DNA from: Marivirga harenae
GTDB taxonomy: Bacteria > Bacteroidota > Bacteroidia > Cytophagales > Cyclobacteriaceae
Assembly: GCF_030534335.1 (NCBI RefSeq)
Contig: NZ_CP130565.1
Span: 1,137,501-1,201,500 of the forward strand
Reading direction: 5' to 3'
Length of the DNA: 64,000 bases
A program made the position numbers and the translations under genes. Shown one piece after another: positions 8,846-18,045 of this stretch. The notes under the pieces were generated by a model. It was not told the DNA's origin. It saw only the letters and a program-made list of their open reading frames with translations, and did not search any database. Within the stretch, counting starts at the first letter, position 1. Each line of letters starts with the position of its first letter.

Positions 8846-10051
8846 TTACTTATTTCCGCCAGCTCTAATCATTGCACAACGGAAACCTATTGTTGCTGTA
8901 GCAGAATCTTGCTCTATAAATCTTCTAGTACCTGGAGACAGCCAGTAAGCTACATCAGCCCAAGAACCTCCTTTATAAACTCGGATATTATCATTAATTA
9001 ATGAGTTGATTGCATTTGGATCTGTAGCGCCATTGTCGTAATTGCTTTGAGGATCCAATGTTCCGTCTCTTCTAACTGGATTTAGATCATCAAAATCCTG
9101 GAATGAAAGCGGACGGTACAAATCCCAAACCCACTCATTTACATTTCCTGCCATATTATAAAGCCCGTAATCATTTGGTGGAAAGTTGTATATATAATCA
9201 GTAACAAAAGCACCATCATTTAATTTCCCAGCGATACCACCATAGTCACCTCTACCTCTTTTGAAATTCGCTAAGAAGTAACCCATTTCTTTGCCGTAAG
9301 GATTTCTTAATGAGTGACCGTCCCAAGGATAGATTCTTTTGTACAGTTGCACTTCGTCAACCCATTGAGTACCGATTAACGCAGTTGCAGCATATTCCCA
9401 TTCTGCTTCAGTAGGTAGTCTATAATCTGGCAAAACAACTCCTGTCTCCAAAGGAATTCGACCTCCAGATTCAGCAGGAACTTCAATTCCAGCTTCTTCA
9501 GCTAATTTATAATTTACCATTACTGATCTCCATTTTGCATACTCCGTAGCTTGTTCCCAAGTTACCCCAACAACTGGATGATAACGGAAACCAGGATATC
9601 TTAAATAATGATCAACATATGGGTCATTATAAGCCAATTTCCTTGCCCAAACGGTAGTGTCAGGCATAACAGACTCATAATAATCTCTTGAGGAATCTAG
9701 TTTTACGTAATGCAAGAACTCTAACCAATGGATATTGGCTACTTCAGTTTCATCCATGTAAAACGATGATACTGTTACAGTCCTCTCAATATTGTCTCTA
9801 GTATGAAGGATATCTTCTTCGAAAGAACCTAATACAGTTCGACCGCCTTCAATATAAACTAAGTTAGGACCATCTGGCTGACCACGAAATTCAGCCACCT
9901 GAAAGCCTTCTTCGCTATTATATTCTAAACCTGTGGTCGTACTTACCACTCCCGGCCCTTTGGCTGTCGGGTTGCCTCCACCGCAAGCAAACAAAATAGC
10001 TACTGCTACTGTAAGCACGGCATACTGGATTTTAAACACACACTTTTTCAT
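8846..10051 (-). CDS. gldJ: SUMF1-type gliding motility lipoprotein, GldJ-like
   Basis: This 401-residue protein has a lipoprotein signal with lipobox LFAC (Cys23) and a formylglycine-generating-enzyme-like (SUMF1) fold: YIEGGRTVLGS, SFYMDETEVANIHWLEFL, YRLPTEAEWEYAA, GLYNMAGNVNEWVWD and GFRCAMI. The stretch MPDTTVW followed by YLRYPGFRYHPVVGVTWEQATEYAKWR is the arrangement I associate with GldJ rather than GldK. GldJ is an outer-membrane lipoprotein needed for gliding and for stability of the T9SS components. No gldL, gldM or gldN follows, which also favours GldJ. The gene stands alone and ends at a strong bidirectional hairpin. The family is certain; the J assignment is likely. Confidence 0.82.
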   Translation of the reverse strand: MKKCVFKIQYAVLTVAVAILFACGGGNPTAKGPGVVSTTTGLEYNSEEGFQVAEFRGQPDGPNLVYIEGGRTVLGSFEEDILHTRDNIERTVTVSSFYMDETEVANIHWLEFLHYVKLDSSRDYYESVMPDTTVWARKLAYNDPYVDHYLRYPGFRYHPVVGVTWEQATEYAKWRSVMVNYKLAEEAGIEVPAESGGRIPLETGVVLPDYRLPTEAEWEYAATALIGTQWVDEVQLYKRIYPWDGHSLRNPYGKEMGYFLANFKRGRGDYGGIAGKLNDGAFVTDYIYNFPPNDYGLYNMAGNVNEWVWDLYRPLSFQDFDDLNPVRRDGTLDPQSNYDNGATDPNAINSLINDNIRVYKGGSWADVAYWLSPGTRRFIEQDSATATIGFRCAMIRAGGNK

Positions 10052-10256
10052 ATCCTGTTATTGTATTCGTTTAATAAACACTGTTTAATCACTTATATAT
10101 CAATGCAATATATAAAAACTAGGTAAATATAACCTAACAAACCACTAAATTCAACTATTAAAATGAAATTTTAAAGTATTTTAGTACAAATTCGACCAAT
10201 ATGTAATAATTTTAAATCAGTTACACTAAAACGTCTGCCGATTTTGCTTTATTGCT

Positions 10257-11279
10257 TTAATCCTCTGCCCAAACTTTTGTGCCTTCCGTACAATTAGTGC
10301 AAATATCAATTTCCCTCCTTGATATTAAAAGCTTATTCCTAAATTCATTATAATTATTTCCGCGCCAAATGTTGTCAAAGCTCTCTTGATTTAGATTTCC
10401 AAACTGATGAGTCGCGTCTTTATCAAAACAACAAGGTACCACTCTACCATCCCAAGTAACCACACAACTATGCCACATTTTCCAGCACTGGTTTAATAGT
10501 TTATTTTTAATAGTATATAAACCATTCTCTAACTTTTTGTAGCGACTATACTTAGAATTATTAGGTATTAGGGGTGAACCATTTTGATAATCATAAATCT
10601 GCGCTGTTTTCAGCTTCACTTCATCTACACCTAACTCTTCTGCTAATTCATAAATTTGCGGGATATCTTGCTCGTTTGGCTTGACCACCAAAAATTGAAA
10701 AATTACATGAGGAGTGGAAGATTTCAACTTCTTCTTCCACTTGATCAAGTTTCTGGTACCATCTAATACCTTTTCAAGCTTTCCTCCGATTCTATAAGAT
10801 TCATATGTTTCCTGTTTGGCGCCATCAATAGAAATTATTAATCTATCCAATCCGCTCTCCACTGTTTTTTTTGAAGTTTCTTCATCTAAAAAATGGGCGT
10901 TGGTTGATGTGGCTGTATAAATATTATGTTTTGAGGCAATTTTCACTAAATCAAGAAAATTTTTATTGACATAGGGCTCTCCCTGAAAGTAAAACAGCAT
11001 GTAAATCAAATGCTCTTTCAACTGTAACAGCATATTTTCGAAGGTCTCCGCTTTCAGCATACCAACTGGTCTGGAAAATGATCGTAAACCACTAGGACAT
11101 TCAGGGCAGCGTAAATTACAAGAGGTAGTGGGTTCAATAGCAATAGAAATAGGTTTGCCCTTAATTCTAGAATAGCCTGAAGATTTAGACTGATGATAGC
11201 TCCACAGTAATGAAAAAGTGTTTACTGCTTTTTTAAATGTTATCTTTTTCAGTAGATTAAGGCTATCTTTAAAATGCAT
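10257..11279 (-). CDS. Radical SAM/SPASM domain protein
   Basis: The N-terminal half has the radical SAM cluster motif CNLRCPECP (CxxxCxxC). A C-terminal SPASM-like region contains further cysteines (CVVTWDGRVVPCCFDKDA, then ICTNCTEGT) that would bind an auxiliary iron-sulphur cluster. SPASM enzymes modify peptides or cofactors, or mature other enzymes. No peptide substrate gene is evident next to it. I chose the ATG at 11279. An in-frame TTG seven codons upstream (11300) is possible but would leave only 26 bases to the divergent DUF4230 gene. Confidence 0.85.
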   Translation of the reverse strand: MHFKDSLNLLKKITFKKAVNTFSLLWSYHQSKSSGYSRIKGKPISIAIEPTTSCNLRCPECPSGLRSFSRPVGMLKAETFENMLLQLKEHLIYMLFYFQGEPYVNKNFLDLVKIASKHNIYTATSTNAHFLDEETSKKTVESGLDRLIISIDGAKQETYESYRIGGKLEKVLDGTRNLIKWKKKLKSSTPHVIFQFLVVKPNEQDIPQIYELAEELGVDEVKLKTAQIYDYQNGSPLIPNNSKYSRYKKLENGLYTIKNKLLNQCWKMWHSCVVTWDGRVVPCCFDKDATHQFGNLNQESFDNIWRGNNYNEFRNKLLISRREIDICTNCTEGTKVWAED

Positions 11280-11326
11280 ATATTTTATTGTAATGCTCAA
11301 TGCAAAAACGAACTTAATAAATCTCC

Positions 11327-11974
11327 ATGAACTTTAAAGCAATCATTCGATTAATTCCGTGGATAATTGTGCTGGTACTTTTGGTTTTTCTGTGGCTAAG
11401 GCGCTTAGGTAATTACACAACGCCTGAAAAAACTCAAATTGAAAGTACTTTAGTGCTCCAGGAAATTGAAAAACTGGGCAAATTAGAATTGGTGAAGTAC
11501 AATTATAAGGAAGTCGTGGAGATGGAAAATGTGGCCAAGAGATATTTAGATTTAGGTTATTTCTATATTCCGGGAGGTCAAGATCAAAAGGCAATTTTAA
11601 TAGCGCATGGTGAGGCCGTGGCATGTATTGATTTACAAAAGATTAAAAAAGAAGATATCGAATTAAGAAAAGATACTTTGATTGTAAATTTGCCTCAACC
11701 TGAAATTTGCTATTATAAAGTGAATTTGGAAAACAGTAAGTTCTATGATCTTAAGACCAGTTCAGACCATAAAAAAGCAGGAGCATTTGTAGACGAAGTG
11801 TATGCCAAAGCGGAAGCACAAGTAAAAGAAGCCGCTTTGCAATCGGGAATTTTGGCCGATGCTAAAATTATGAGTGGAAATGTACTTAAACCCTTTTTAG
11901 AAAATATTACTGGAGTAACAGTTGTTCTTAATTTTTCTGAGAAGCCGGATGCTATTAGATTCGAATTAGATTAG
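11327..11974 (+). CDS. DUF4230 domain protein
   Basis: This 215-residue protein has one N-terminal transmembrane helix (about 8-24), followed by the DUF4230 region. Recognisable parts are LGKLELVKYNYKEVVE, YFYIPGGQDQKAILIAHGEAVACIDL and the LPQPEI segment. Members are membrane-anchored proteins of unknown function. It is divergent from the radical SAM gene and ends five bases before the stop of the convergent aminotransferase gene. Its length is typical and nothing suggests damage. Confidence 0.85.
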   Translation: MNFKAIIRLIPWIIVLVLLVFLWLRRLGNYTTPEKTQIESTLVLQEIEKLGKLELVKYNYKEVVEMENVAKRYLDLGYFYIPGGQDQKAILIAHGEAVACIDLQKIKKEDIELRKDTLIVNLPQPEICYYKVNLENSKFYDLKTSSDHKKAGAFVDEVYAKAEAQVKEAALQSGILADAKIMSGNVLKPFLENITGVTVVLNFSEKPDAIRFELD

Positions 11975-11979
11975 TTATT

Positions 11980-13095
11980 CTAACTGTATACCTTCTCTAA
12001 GGCCTGGCAAAAAGCATTTACTTCTTCTATAGTGCCCGTGCTTATTCGAGCCCAGTCATACATGGGTGGAAAAGGCCGTCCAATAGCAACTCCAGCATTC
12101 ATCATTTCTGTGCTTAAGTCTCTGATATGTTTATTGGATTGAAAGAACACAAAATTCGTATGAGATTCGATATAGGAGAGTTTGAGCTTGTCAAGGGTTC
12201 TGTAAATTAAAGATTTTCCTTCGTAATTTTTACTGATACTAAATTTATAAAACTCATCATCTTTTATGGCTTCATTTGCGGCAGCAATTGCTAAGACATT
12301 CGTCATAGCCATTACATTACTCTTTAATCTCGTGGCTATATCTGGTCTAGCTACCAAATACCCAATTCTAATTCCTGCCAATCCATAAACTTTGGAAAAA
12401 GTTTTAGACACTATGACATTTTTTCCTTCTTTTACCAGTTCCACCATTGAAGGATAATCAGGATCAGTTATATAGTCGTAATATGCTTCATCACTAAAAA
12501 TAACTGCCTTGCTCTCGAGAGAATTACAGAAGTCTTTCAACTTGTCTTTATCCAGTAAAGTCCCTGTTGGGTTGTTAGGGTTACAAAGAAAAATCAATCC
12601 AGTTTTGCTTGTTACTCTGCTAGCCATTTCTTCCAAATCATGTTCCATTTTATCATTTACAGGCACACGATGTACATAAGCACCAAAATTCTCTGCATAT
12701 TTCAGCATGGCCTGAAAAGTTGGGTCGGCTGCAATTATTTCTCTACCTCCAAGTCCATAGGTTAATCCACTTGCTTTTAGTCCCTCTGTTGAACCACCAG
12801 TTACAACAATACAGTTTTCAGGAACTCCTTCTTTTTCGGCAATATTCCTCACTAATGCTTTAAGGTAGGCAAAAGGATACCTACAAGTGTTGTCAAAGGA
12901 TGCTGTAATCGCTTTTCTAACCTTTTGTGAAGGACCGTAAGGATTTTCGTTTGACGTTAGACTAATTAATCCAGATTTGGAGGTAGCAAAGGAATGTTGC
13001 TTATCGCTTGACAACATATTGGCTGGGTTGATAAACGCCATAGTGCCCGCGAGACCAATTGATTTCAGCCATTGTCTTCTGTCAATATTTTTCAT
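11980..13095 (-). CDS. HisC-like PLP aminotransferase with twin-arginine signal
   Basis: This 371-residue class I/II aminotransferase is closest in pattern to histidinol-phosphate aminotransferases: TSNENPYGPS, CNPNNPTG (171-178), SDEAYYDY with Asp202, and SKTFSKVYGLAGIRIGY with the PLP lysine at 235. Unusually for the fold, it starts with a twin-arginine-type signal (DRRQWLKSIGLAG, then a hydrophobic stretch to about 27), implying export of the folded PLP enzyme. No his genes are nearby, so a biosynthetic HisC role is unlikely. The physiological substrate is unknown. Confidence 0.85.
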   Translation of the reverse strand: MKNIDRRQWLKSIGLAGTMAFINPANMLSSDKQHSFATSKSGLISLTSNENPYGPSQKVRKAITASFDNTCRYPFAYLKALVRNIAEKEGVPENCIVVTGGSTEGLKASGLTYGLGGREIIAADPTFQAMLKYAENFGAYVHRVPVNDKMEHDLEEMASRVTSKTGLIFLCNPNNPTGTLLDKDKLKDFCNSLESKAVIFSDEAYYDYITDPDYPSMVELVKEGKNVIVSKTFSKVYGLAGIRIGYLVARPDIATRLKSNVMAMTNVLAIAAANEAIKDDEFYKFSISKNYEGKSLIYRTLDKLKLSYIESHTNFVFFQSNKHIRDLSTEMMNAGVAIGRPFPPMYDWARISTGTIEEVNAFCQALEKVYS

Positions 13096-13234
13096 CTTGG
13101 AGGGGATTAGTTTCTACTAATATAGTGATAAAAACTAATTAATTGACATTGAGAAGGATAGGTCATTACTATTCATCAGAAACTATTCAAGTTCATGCTG
13201 AATTTAGTTTCATAAAAATATTTATCAGAATAAA

Positions 13235-13262
13235 GGCAGAAGCAATCCGATTTGCCTCTGCC
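13235..13262 (-). terminator. Hairpin after the TIGR00266 gene
   Basis: GGCAGA at 13235 pairs with TCTGCC ending at 13262. An A-C mismatch separates this from a further four inner pairs (GCAA/TTGC). It lies about ten bases past the stop of the minus-strand TIGR00266 gene. The following T-run is weak (TTTATT), so termination is plausible rather than certain. Confidence 0.5.
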
Positions 13263-13272
13263 AATTAAAATC

Positions 13273-14049
13273 TTATCTCTCTAAGAATTCGCCTAATAGA
13301 GAGCCCCCTTCCTTTCGGGAATTCTTACTGTAAGGAGCTATAGCTTGAATCAACTTTCTAATCGGCATGGATTGCAACCATACTTTACCAGTTCCTTTTA
13401 GAGTGGCCAAAAATATGCCTTCTCCACCAAATAGCATCGATTTAATACCACCACTTGTTTGGATATCAAAATCTAAGGATGATTCATAGGCGACCACGCA
13501 TCCCGTATCTACTCTTAAAGTCTCATTATTTAATTCCTTTTCAATTACAGTTCCACCGGCATGTACAAATGCTTTTCCATTTCCTTGTAGCTTTTGCATG
13601 ATGAAGCCTTCACCTCCCAAGAGGCCTGAGCCTATCTTTCTGTTTAATGTAATGGAAACCTTGGTACCCATGGCCGCACATAAGAATCCATCTTTTTGAA
13701 CGATAACCTCATTATTATAATGGTTTTTTAAATCGAGAGGTATAACGGTGCCAGGATAGGGTCCTGCAAAAGCAACATGCGCTTTACCTTGTCCTCGGTG
13801 AGTGAAGTGGGTCATAAACAAAGATTCTCCAGTAAAAATCCTACTTCCGGCCGACATTAATTTGCCTAAAAAGCCTTCATTGGGATTTGAGCCATCGCCC
13901 ATTTTGGTATCAAATTGAATGGAGTCGTCCATATAAACCATCGCGCCTGCTTCAGCAATGACTGTTTCCTGTGGGTCTAATTCAATTTCAACCAATTGAA
14001 CGCCATCGCCTAAAATCTTATAATCTACTTCATGTGATTGTGAATGCAT
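13273..14049 (-). CDS. TIGR00266/AIM24-like protein
   Basis: This 258-residue soluble beta-rich protein has the family's repeated motifs: VIAEAGAMVYMDD near the start, GGEGFIMQKLQGNGKAFVHAGGTVIEKEL in the middle and the parallel GGEGIFLATLKGTGKVWLQSMP near the end. It has no signal peptide. The family is widespread and its biochemical role is not established. The gene lies 33 bases downstream of the PorP-OmpA gene on the same strand, so it may be read through from that operon. Confidence 0.88.
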   Translation of the reverse strand: MHSQSHEVDYKILGDGVQLVEIELDPQETVIAEAGAMVYMDDSIQFDTKMGDGSNPNEGFLGKLMSAGSRIFTGESLFMTHFTHRGQGKAHVAFAGPYPGTVIPLDLKNHYNNEVIVQKDGFLCAAMGTKVSITLNRKIGSGLLGGEGFIMQKLQGNGKAFVHAGGTVIEKELNNETLRVDTGCVVAYESSLDFDIQTSGGIKSMLFGGEGIFLATLKGTGKVWLQSMPIRKLIQAIAPYSKNSRKEGGSLLGEFLER

Positions 14050-14082
14050 AATTTGTAAATTTTTGATGGCTAAAATAAGAAA

Positions 14083-15570
14083 TTATTCATAAACCAATTG
14101 CATCTCAACCCTTCTGTTTTTGGCTCTCCCTTCACTAGATTTATTTGTTGAGATGGGTTGACCTTCTCCTCTTGATACTAATTTTATCTTTCGCTTTGGC
14201 ACTCCATTTTTCAAAAGAATAATTCCAATTTTCTTCGCTCTCTCAAAAGCCAATTCCATATTATATTCTTCTGTCCCCACATTGTCAGTATGCCCTACTA
14301 ATTTCACTTTGACTCTTTTATTTTGCCGGATAATTTCCGTCATCTCTTTGATATACTGCTCGTCTTTTTGGTTAAGATTGTAATCATCAAAATCGAATTG
14401 AAAACTGTAATTGAGATCTTCTAATTCATGTGGCAAATAAGTGATTGTACCCGCTTCTGTTTTTACGGTTATTTTTTCTTCCTTCTCTTTTTCATTTTGC
14501 TTATCTTCATTTTCCACAGGGGAACTGGTAGAAAAATTATCCTCTTTTTCTATTTCTCGCTCTACCTCGTTTTCAGCATTGCTAGAATTAAATCTCAAAT
14601 TACTTTTCCGCTTTGGTCTTTTGAGTCTCTTGATTGACAGCATGATTTCAAATGTTCCGCTATTACTGACATTGTTTTTCAGAACATTAAAATCAAAGCT
14701 TCCACCAAAGGCGAAATTTTGAGATTCATAGACTGCACCAAGCATGATGTTGTTAGAAGAAGAATACCGTAGCATGCTTCTTATTGATTCCGTCCCCATA
14801 TTTCCGAGAACATACCGAAACGATGGACCCGTCACGAGTTCAGTTACGGGGCCGGCATGTCTCAAAAACACATCTTGTTTAATATGCCATTGGTAATTTT
14901 CCATTAAGGTGGCTGAAGCCGTTAAAATTGATACAAACGGCAGCTTATTCACATTACTTTCATAAAACGAATCTTCCGGTCTATTTAGATTATGTAAAGC
15001 ATATCCTGCCGAAAATAGTGTTTTTCCGTAGCGGTCTACTTTTTGCCACGATAATCCAAAAGCGAAAGAAAAATAGTTTTTGTTAATTGTGCCTAGGCCC
15101 TCACCACTTGGCAGATCAGGATCGAAGCCGAAATATTCTATGTATTGGCTTCCCGTAGTTAATCCCTGGGTATTGAGAGATTTACTTTGAAAGCTTGAAT
15201 TCAGTCCAATCGAAAATTCCGAGTATTTTTGAAGTGGAACGTTAATAGCATATGACGCACTAATTTGGTTTAGGCTATAGATTTGAGCACCATAGTTCCG
15301 GTCATTCAATAAAGAAACTGAAACTCCCGACCACCTTCTTTCTTCATTAAAAATAGGGTGATTTCCCTCTGCATAAGAAGTCATGAATTTTATGTCCTTC
15401 GATGCATACTGATTTCGAAAAATAAATAATCCTTTTTGATAATTGTCAGAAGAGGCAAGAGCAGGATTTACCCTGTTTGGGGTATAATCATACAAAGCAT
15501 GCATAAAATTTTGGCCAAAGCAGCCTCCCCCTATAAGACCTAAACATAATGTGAATAGAACTTTCTTCAT
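14083..15570 (-). CDS. PorP/SprF-like outer-membrane protein fused to OmpA domain
   Basis: This 495-residue protein has a signal peptide ending near GCFGQ. Residues about 20-315 form a PorP/SprF-like beta barrel (HALYDYTPNRVNPALASSD, ISASYAINVPLQKYSEFSIGLNSSF). An acidic linker rich in Glu and Lys follows (about 315-370). Residues about 385-495 are an OmpA-like peptidoglycan-binding domain (VKLVGHTDNVGTEEYNMELAFERAKKIG, GEGQPIS, AKNRRVEM). PorP/SprF proteins are partners of T9SS type B cargo, and the gene directly upstream encodes such a cargo six bases away. The OmpA part could tie the barrel to the cell wall. It is last in the sigma-TonB-cargo operon. Confidence 0.85.
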   Translation of the reverse strand: MKKVLFTLCLGLIGGGCFGQNFMHALYDYTPNRVNPALASSDNYQKGLFIFRNQYASKDIKFMTSYAEGNHPIFNEERRWSGVSVSLLNDRNYGAQIYSLNQISASYAINVPLQKYSEFSIGLNSSFQSKSLNTQGLTTGSQYIEYFGFDPDLPSGEGLGTINKNYFSFAFGLSWQKVDRYGKTLFSAGYALHNLNRPEDSFYESNVNKLPFVSILTASATLMENYQWHIKQDVFLRHAGPVTELVTGPSFRYVLGNMGTESIRSMLRYSSSNNIMLGAVYESQNFAFGGSFDFNVLKNNVSNSGTFEIMLSIKRLKRPKRKSNLRFNSSNAENEVEREIEKEDNFSTSSPVENEDKQNEKEKEEKITVKTEAGTITYLPHELEDLNYSFQFDFDDYNLNQKDEQYIKEMTEIIRQNKRVKVKLVGHTDNVGTEEYNMELAFERAKKIGIILLKNGVPKRKIKLVSRGEGQPISTNKSSEGRAKNRRVEMQLVYE

Positions 15571-15576
15571 TCTGGA

Positions 15577-18045
15577 TTATTTACTCAGTAAGACTTTGCC
15601 TTTTTCTTGACCATTCAACCTTATGGGTTCTCCGTCTTTAAATTGACCTCTGACTTGCCAAAAATAGACTCCAGCTTCTGCTTTGTTCCCTCCCTTTGTA
15701 CCATCCCAACCAGTGGTTGACATTTTGCTCGCATTATTGCTTTTAAAAACCACATTTCCCTCTCGATCAAACACTACAAATTCAAATTCAGCAATATCTG
15801 CCAGTCCGAAAATCCTTAGCCGATCATTTCTAGAATCACCGTTTGGTGTAAACAATTCAGGGATAAAAGCTTCTTGAAGTACTTTGACTTCAATTGTATC
15901 TTGAGAAGTGCACCCAAACTGTGATGTCCCCCTAACAATATATTTTGTGGTGACTTCGGGTGAAGCGACTGGATTTGAAATATTATCCTGATTCAAGGAA
16001 ATAGCAGGAAACCAGTCATAATTCATGGCTCCCGTTGCGTTCAATTGAACGCTGCCTCCTCTTTTTATTTGGAAACTTTTGTTGGTAATCTCCACCTGGC
16101 TGTTATCAAAACGAACTGAAAACCCTCCTTCAATCAGGCATCCATTAAAAAAAGCCTCATATCTTACTTGGTCTTCATTTTCAAAGAGAATACTAGTATT
16201 AAAATCATCAGATAAAAATCCCTTGGTTTGTGAGTACCACTTAATACTATCGGCATCCCCACTGAAATTCAATTCAATTTCATCAGCTTCGCAAAGGACA
16301 ATATCTTCCAATTCAAAATTACCTTCTTCAATGATATTGATAGTATAAGCATGATAGCTATCGCAATCCGTGAATTCAACATTTCTGGCATAAATGATAT
16401 CCTCAGATTTTACAGTAAAAAAAAGTGAATCTGATATACCCAAGAAACCTTCTTCTTCTGAATACCAATAGCGAGCTTTAGAAGAGTCCCCCAAAACTAT
16501 TTCACTGTCCAGACAAGTTTTGATCGTGCTTTCCCCAATAGATTCACAAATTTCAAATTCACCATAAGCCATATATCGATCTCCTGACCCTGGAGGGCAT
16601 AAACCTGCAATTACTCTACTGGTAAGAGAATTATCGATTGGCTGAATTCCATAGCTATATTGGCCAGCTGAAATCGAATCAAATTTCAATTCATTTCCAT
16701 AAAAATTGTTCCCTCTAGCAGTTTGTAATCTTTGGGAACTATTAATGTCAAAATTAGGAGCTAGGAATTCAGTGTTATAAGAATTTTTCCCGATGAATAG
16801 GTCGTATGAAATGTTTTTTGCTGAAGTATGGTCATCTTGAGCATCATTCCAAACGATGATTACTCCCTCTGAAGTTTGAAAAGCAGTATGAAAGCTTGGA
16901 ACTGAGGGAGGAAGATTTTCCTGAGGAGTTTGATTATCTATTAGATCCATAGAAACGCCCAAGCTATCCTTAGCTTCTTTCGAAATTGCAGAAATATCCA
17001 AGTCTCCATCTAAATCCTCATCATAAAAATTGAAAATCCTATTCTCTGAATCTGGAATAATCTCAGGTGCTATTTCATTTTCTATACCTTGATAAATTAT
17101 TGCTGATTTGAGCGTATCACTTACGAAAACATCTGTTAAGCCATCTGAATTAAAATCAGCCAAAAAGCTAAATTTTGGACCAAAATCCTGAAAATCGATA
17201 GAGACGCTGTTTTCAAAATCTGCATTTTCGTTTATAAAAACAGCAAGATCAGCAGTGTTCTCATTTGCAACCGTAGATGCAAAAAAGTCCATCTTCCCAT
17301 CATGATTATAATCCCCTAAACCTATGCTACTAAAAGACGCTTTTGGAAGTTTTGACTCTCTGGTTTCTATTGAATCCTTATGATTAAAAATTAATTTGGG
17401 AATAGTCGGCAAAATGGAATTATTAGAAGTAAGTAAAATATCCATTCTACCATTTTGATCTATATCCAAAAAGTTGAGCTGAGTATTCTGGGCCAAATTT
17501 GTTAACAGGTCTTGCTCAGTATCGATCCCCTCAGGACTATTCTTCAAAATTGATAAAGCTAATGAATCGTTACTTTCCTGAAGCAGAAGCAAATCCTTCA
17601 GTCCATCTTTGTCCCAATCCTGAATAAAGAATTTTTGGAGACCCTCAAATTTTTCTTGAAAGACCCTTTCAAAGCCACCAGCATCTTGATACAAAATAGT
17701 GAGGCTAAGATCATTTACACTGTCTCGAGTATATCCTAGAATATCCAATTGATTATTGTTGTCCATATCGTTAATTTGAACTGGATTGGAACTTAGAACC
17801 AGATTATTTAGAGTATCTACTCGTTGGATTGTCCAATCAAATGATAGCAAAATTGTACTATCTTCTCCTATTTCTGATTGTAGGACCAGCTCATGAATTG
17901 AATTGTTATTGATATCAAGCCAGTTAGAGTTTACAATTTTCTCGACAGGAATCTGTGCAGAATCTATTTTATTTAGTTGTTGTCCACATAACCAAATTGG
18001 ATTTATAAAAATAAGCGCATAAATTAAGGTTGATAGCTTGTTCAT
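15577..18045 (-). CDS. Secreted FG-GAP/VCBS repeat protein with T9SS type B sorting domain
   Basis: This 822-residue protein has an N-terminal signal peptide. Calcium-binding FG-GAP/VCBS motifs recur at about 92-103, 143-152, 194-203, 245-254, 297-306 and 342-351 (forms such as DWDKDGLKD and DFNSDGLTD). A fibronectin-like stretch follows near 380-480, then beta-sandwich regions. The end (about 735-822) is the gliding-motility-associated C-terminal domain: FTPNGDSRNDRLRIFGL, FVVFDREGNVVF and AGVYFWQVRG. Such ends direct secretion by T9SS and attachment at the surface. The start overlaps the TonB-like gene by four bases (ATGA). It is probably a surface adhesin or sensory ectodomain. Confidence 0.88.
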   Translation of the reverse strand: MNKLSTLIYALIFINPIWLCGQQLNKIDSAQIPVEKIVNSNWLDINNNSIHELVLQSEIGEDSTILLSFDWTIQRVDTLNNLVLSSNPVQINDMDNNNQLDILGYTRDSVNDLSLTILYQDAGGFERVFQEKFEGLQKFFIQDWDKDGLKDLLLLQESNDSLALSILKNSPEGIDTEQDLLTNLAQNTQLNFLDIDQNGRMDILLTSNNSILPTIPKLIFNHKDSIETRESKLPKASFSSIGLGDYNHDGKMDFFASTVANENTADLAVFINENADFENSVSIDFQDFGPKFSFLADFNSDGLTDVFVSDTLKSAIIYQGIENEIAPEIIPDSENRIFNFYDEDLDGDLDISAISKEAKDSLGVSMDLIDNQTPQENLPPSVPSFHTAFQTSEGVIIVWNDAQDDHTSAKNISYDLFIGKNSYNTEFLAPNFDINSSQRLQTARGNNFYGNELKFDSISAGQYSYGIQPIDNSLTSRVIAGLCPPGSGDRYMAYGEFEICESIGESTIKTCLDSEIVLGDSSKARYWYSEEEGFLGISDSLFFTVKSEDIIYARNVEFTDCDSYHAYTINIIEEGNFELEDIVLCEADEIELNFSGDADSIKWYSQTKGFLSDDFNTSILFENEDQVRYEAFFNGCLIEGGFSVRFDNSQVEITNKSFQIKRGGSVQLNATGAMNYDWFPAISLNQDNISNPVASPEVTTKYIVRGTSQFGCTSQDTIEVKVLQEAFIPELFTPNGDSRNDRLRIFGLADIAEFEFVVFDREGNVVFKSNNASKMSTTGWDGTKGGNKAEAGVYFWQVRGQFKDGEPIRLNGQEKGKVLLSK

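Noticed and set aside
14428-14722. Two plus-strand open frames inside the PorP-OmpA gene
   Set aside because: They arise from the Glu/Lys-rich linker read in reverse, which gives Ser/Phe-rich shadow proteins.
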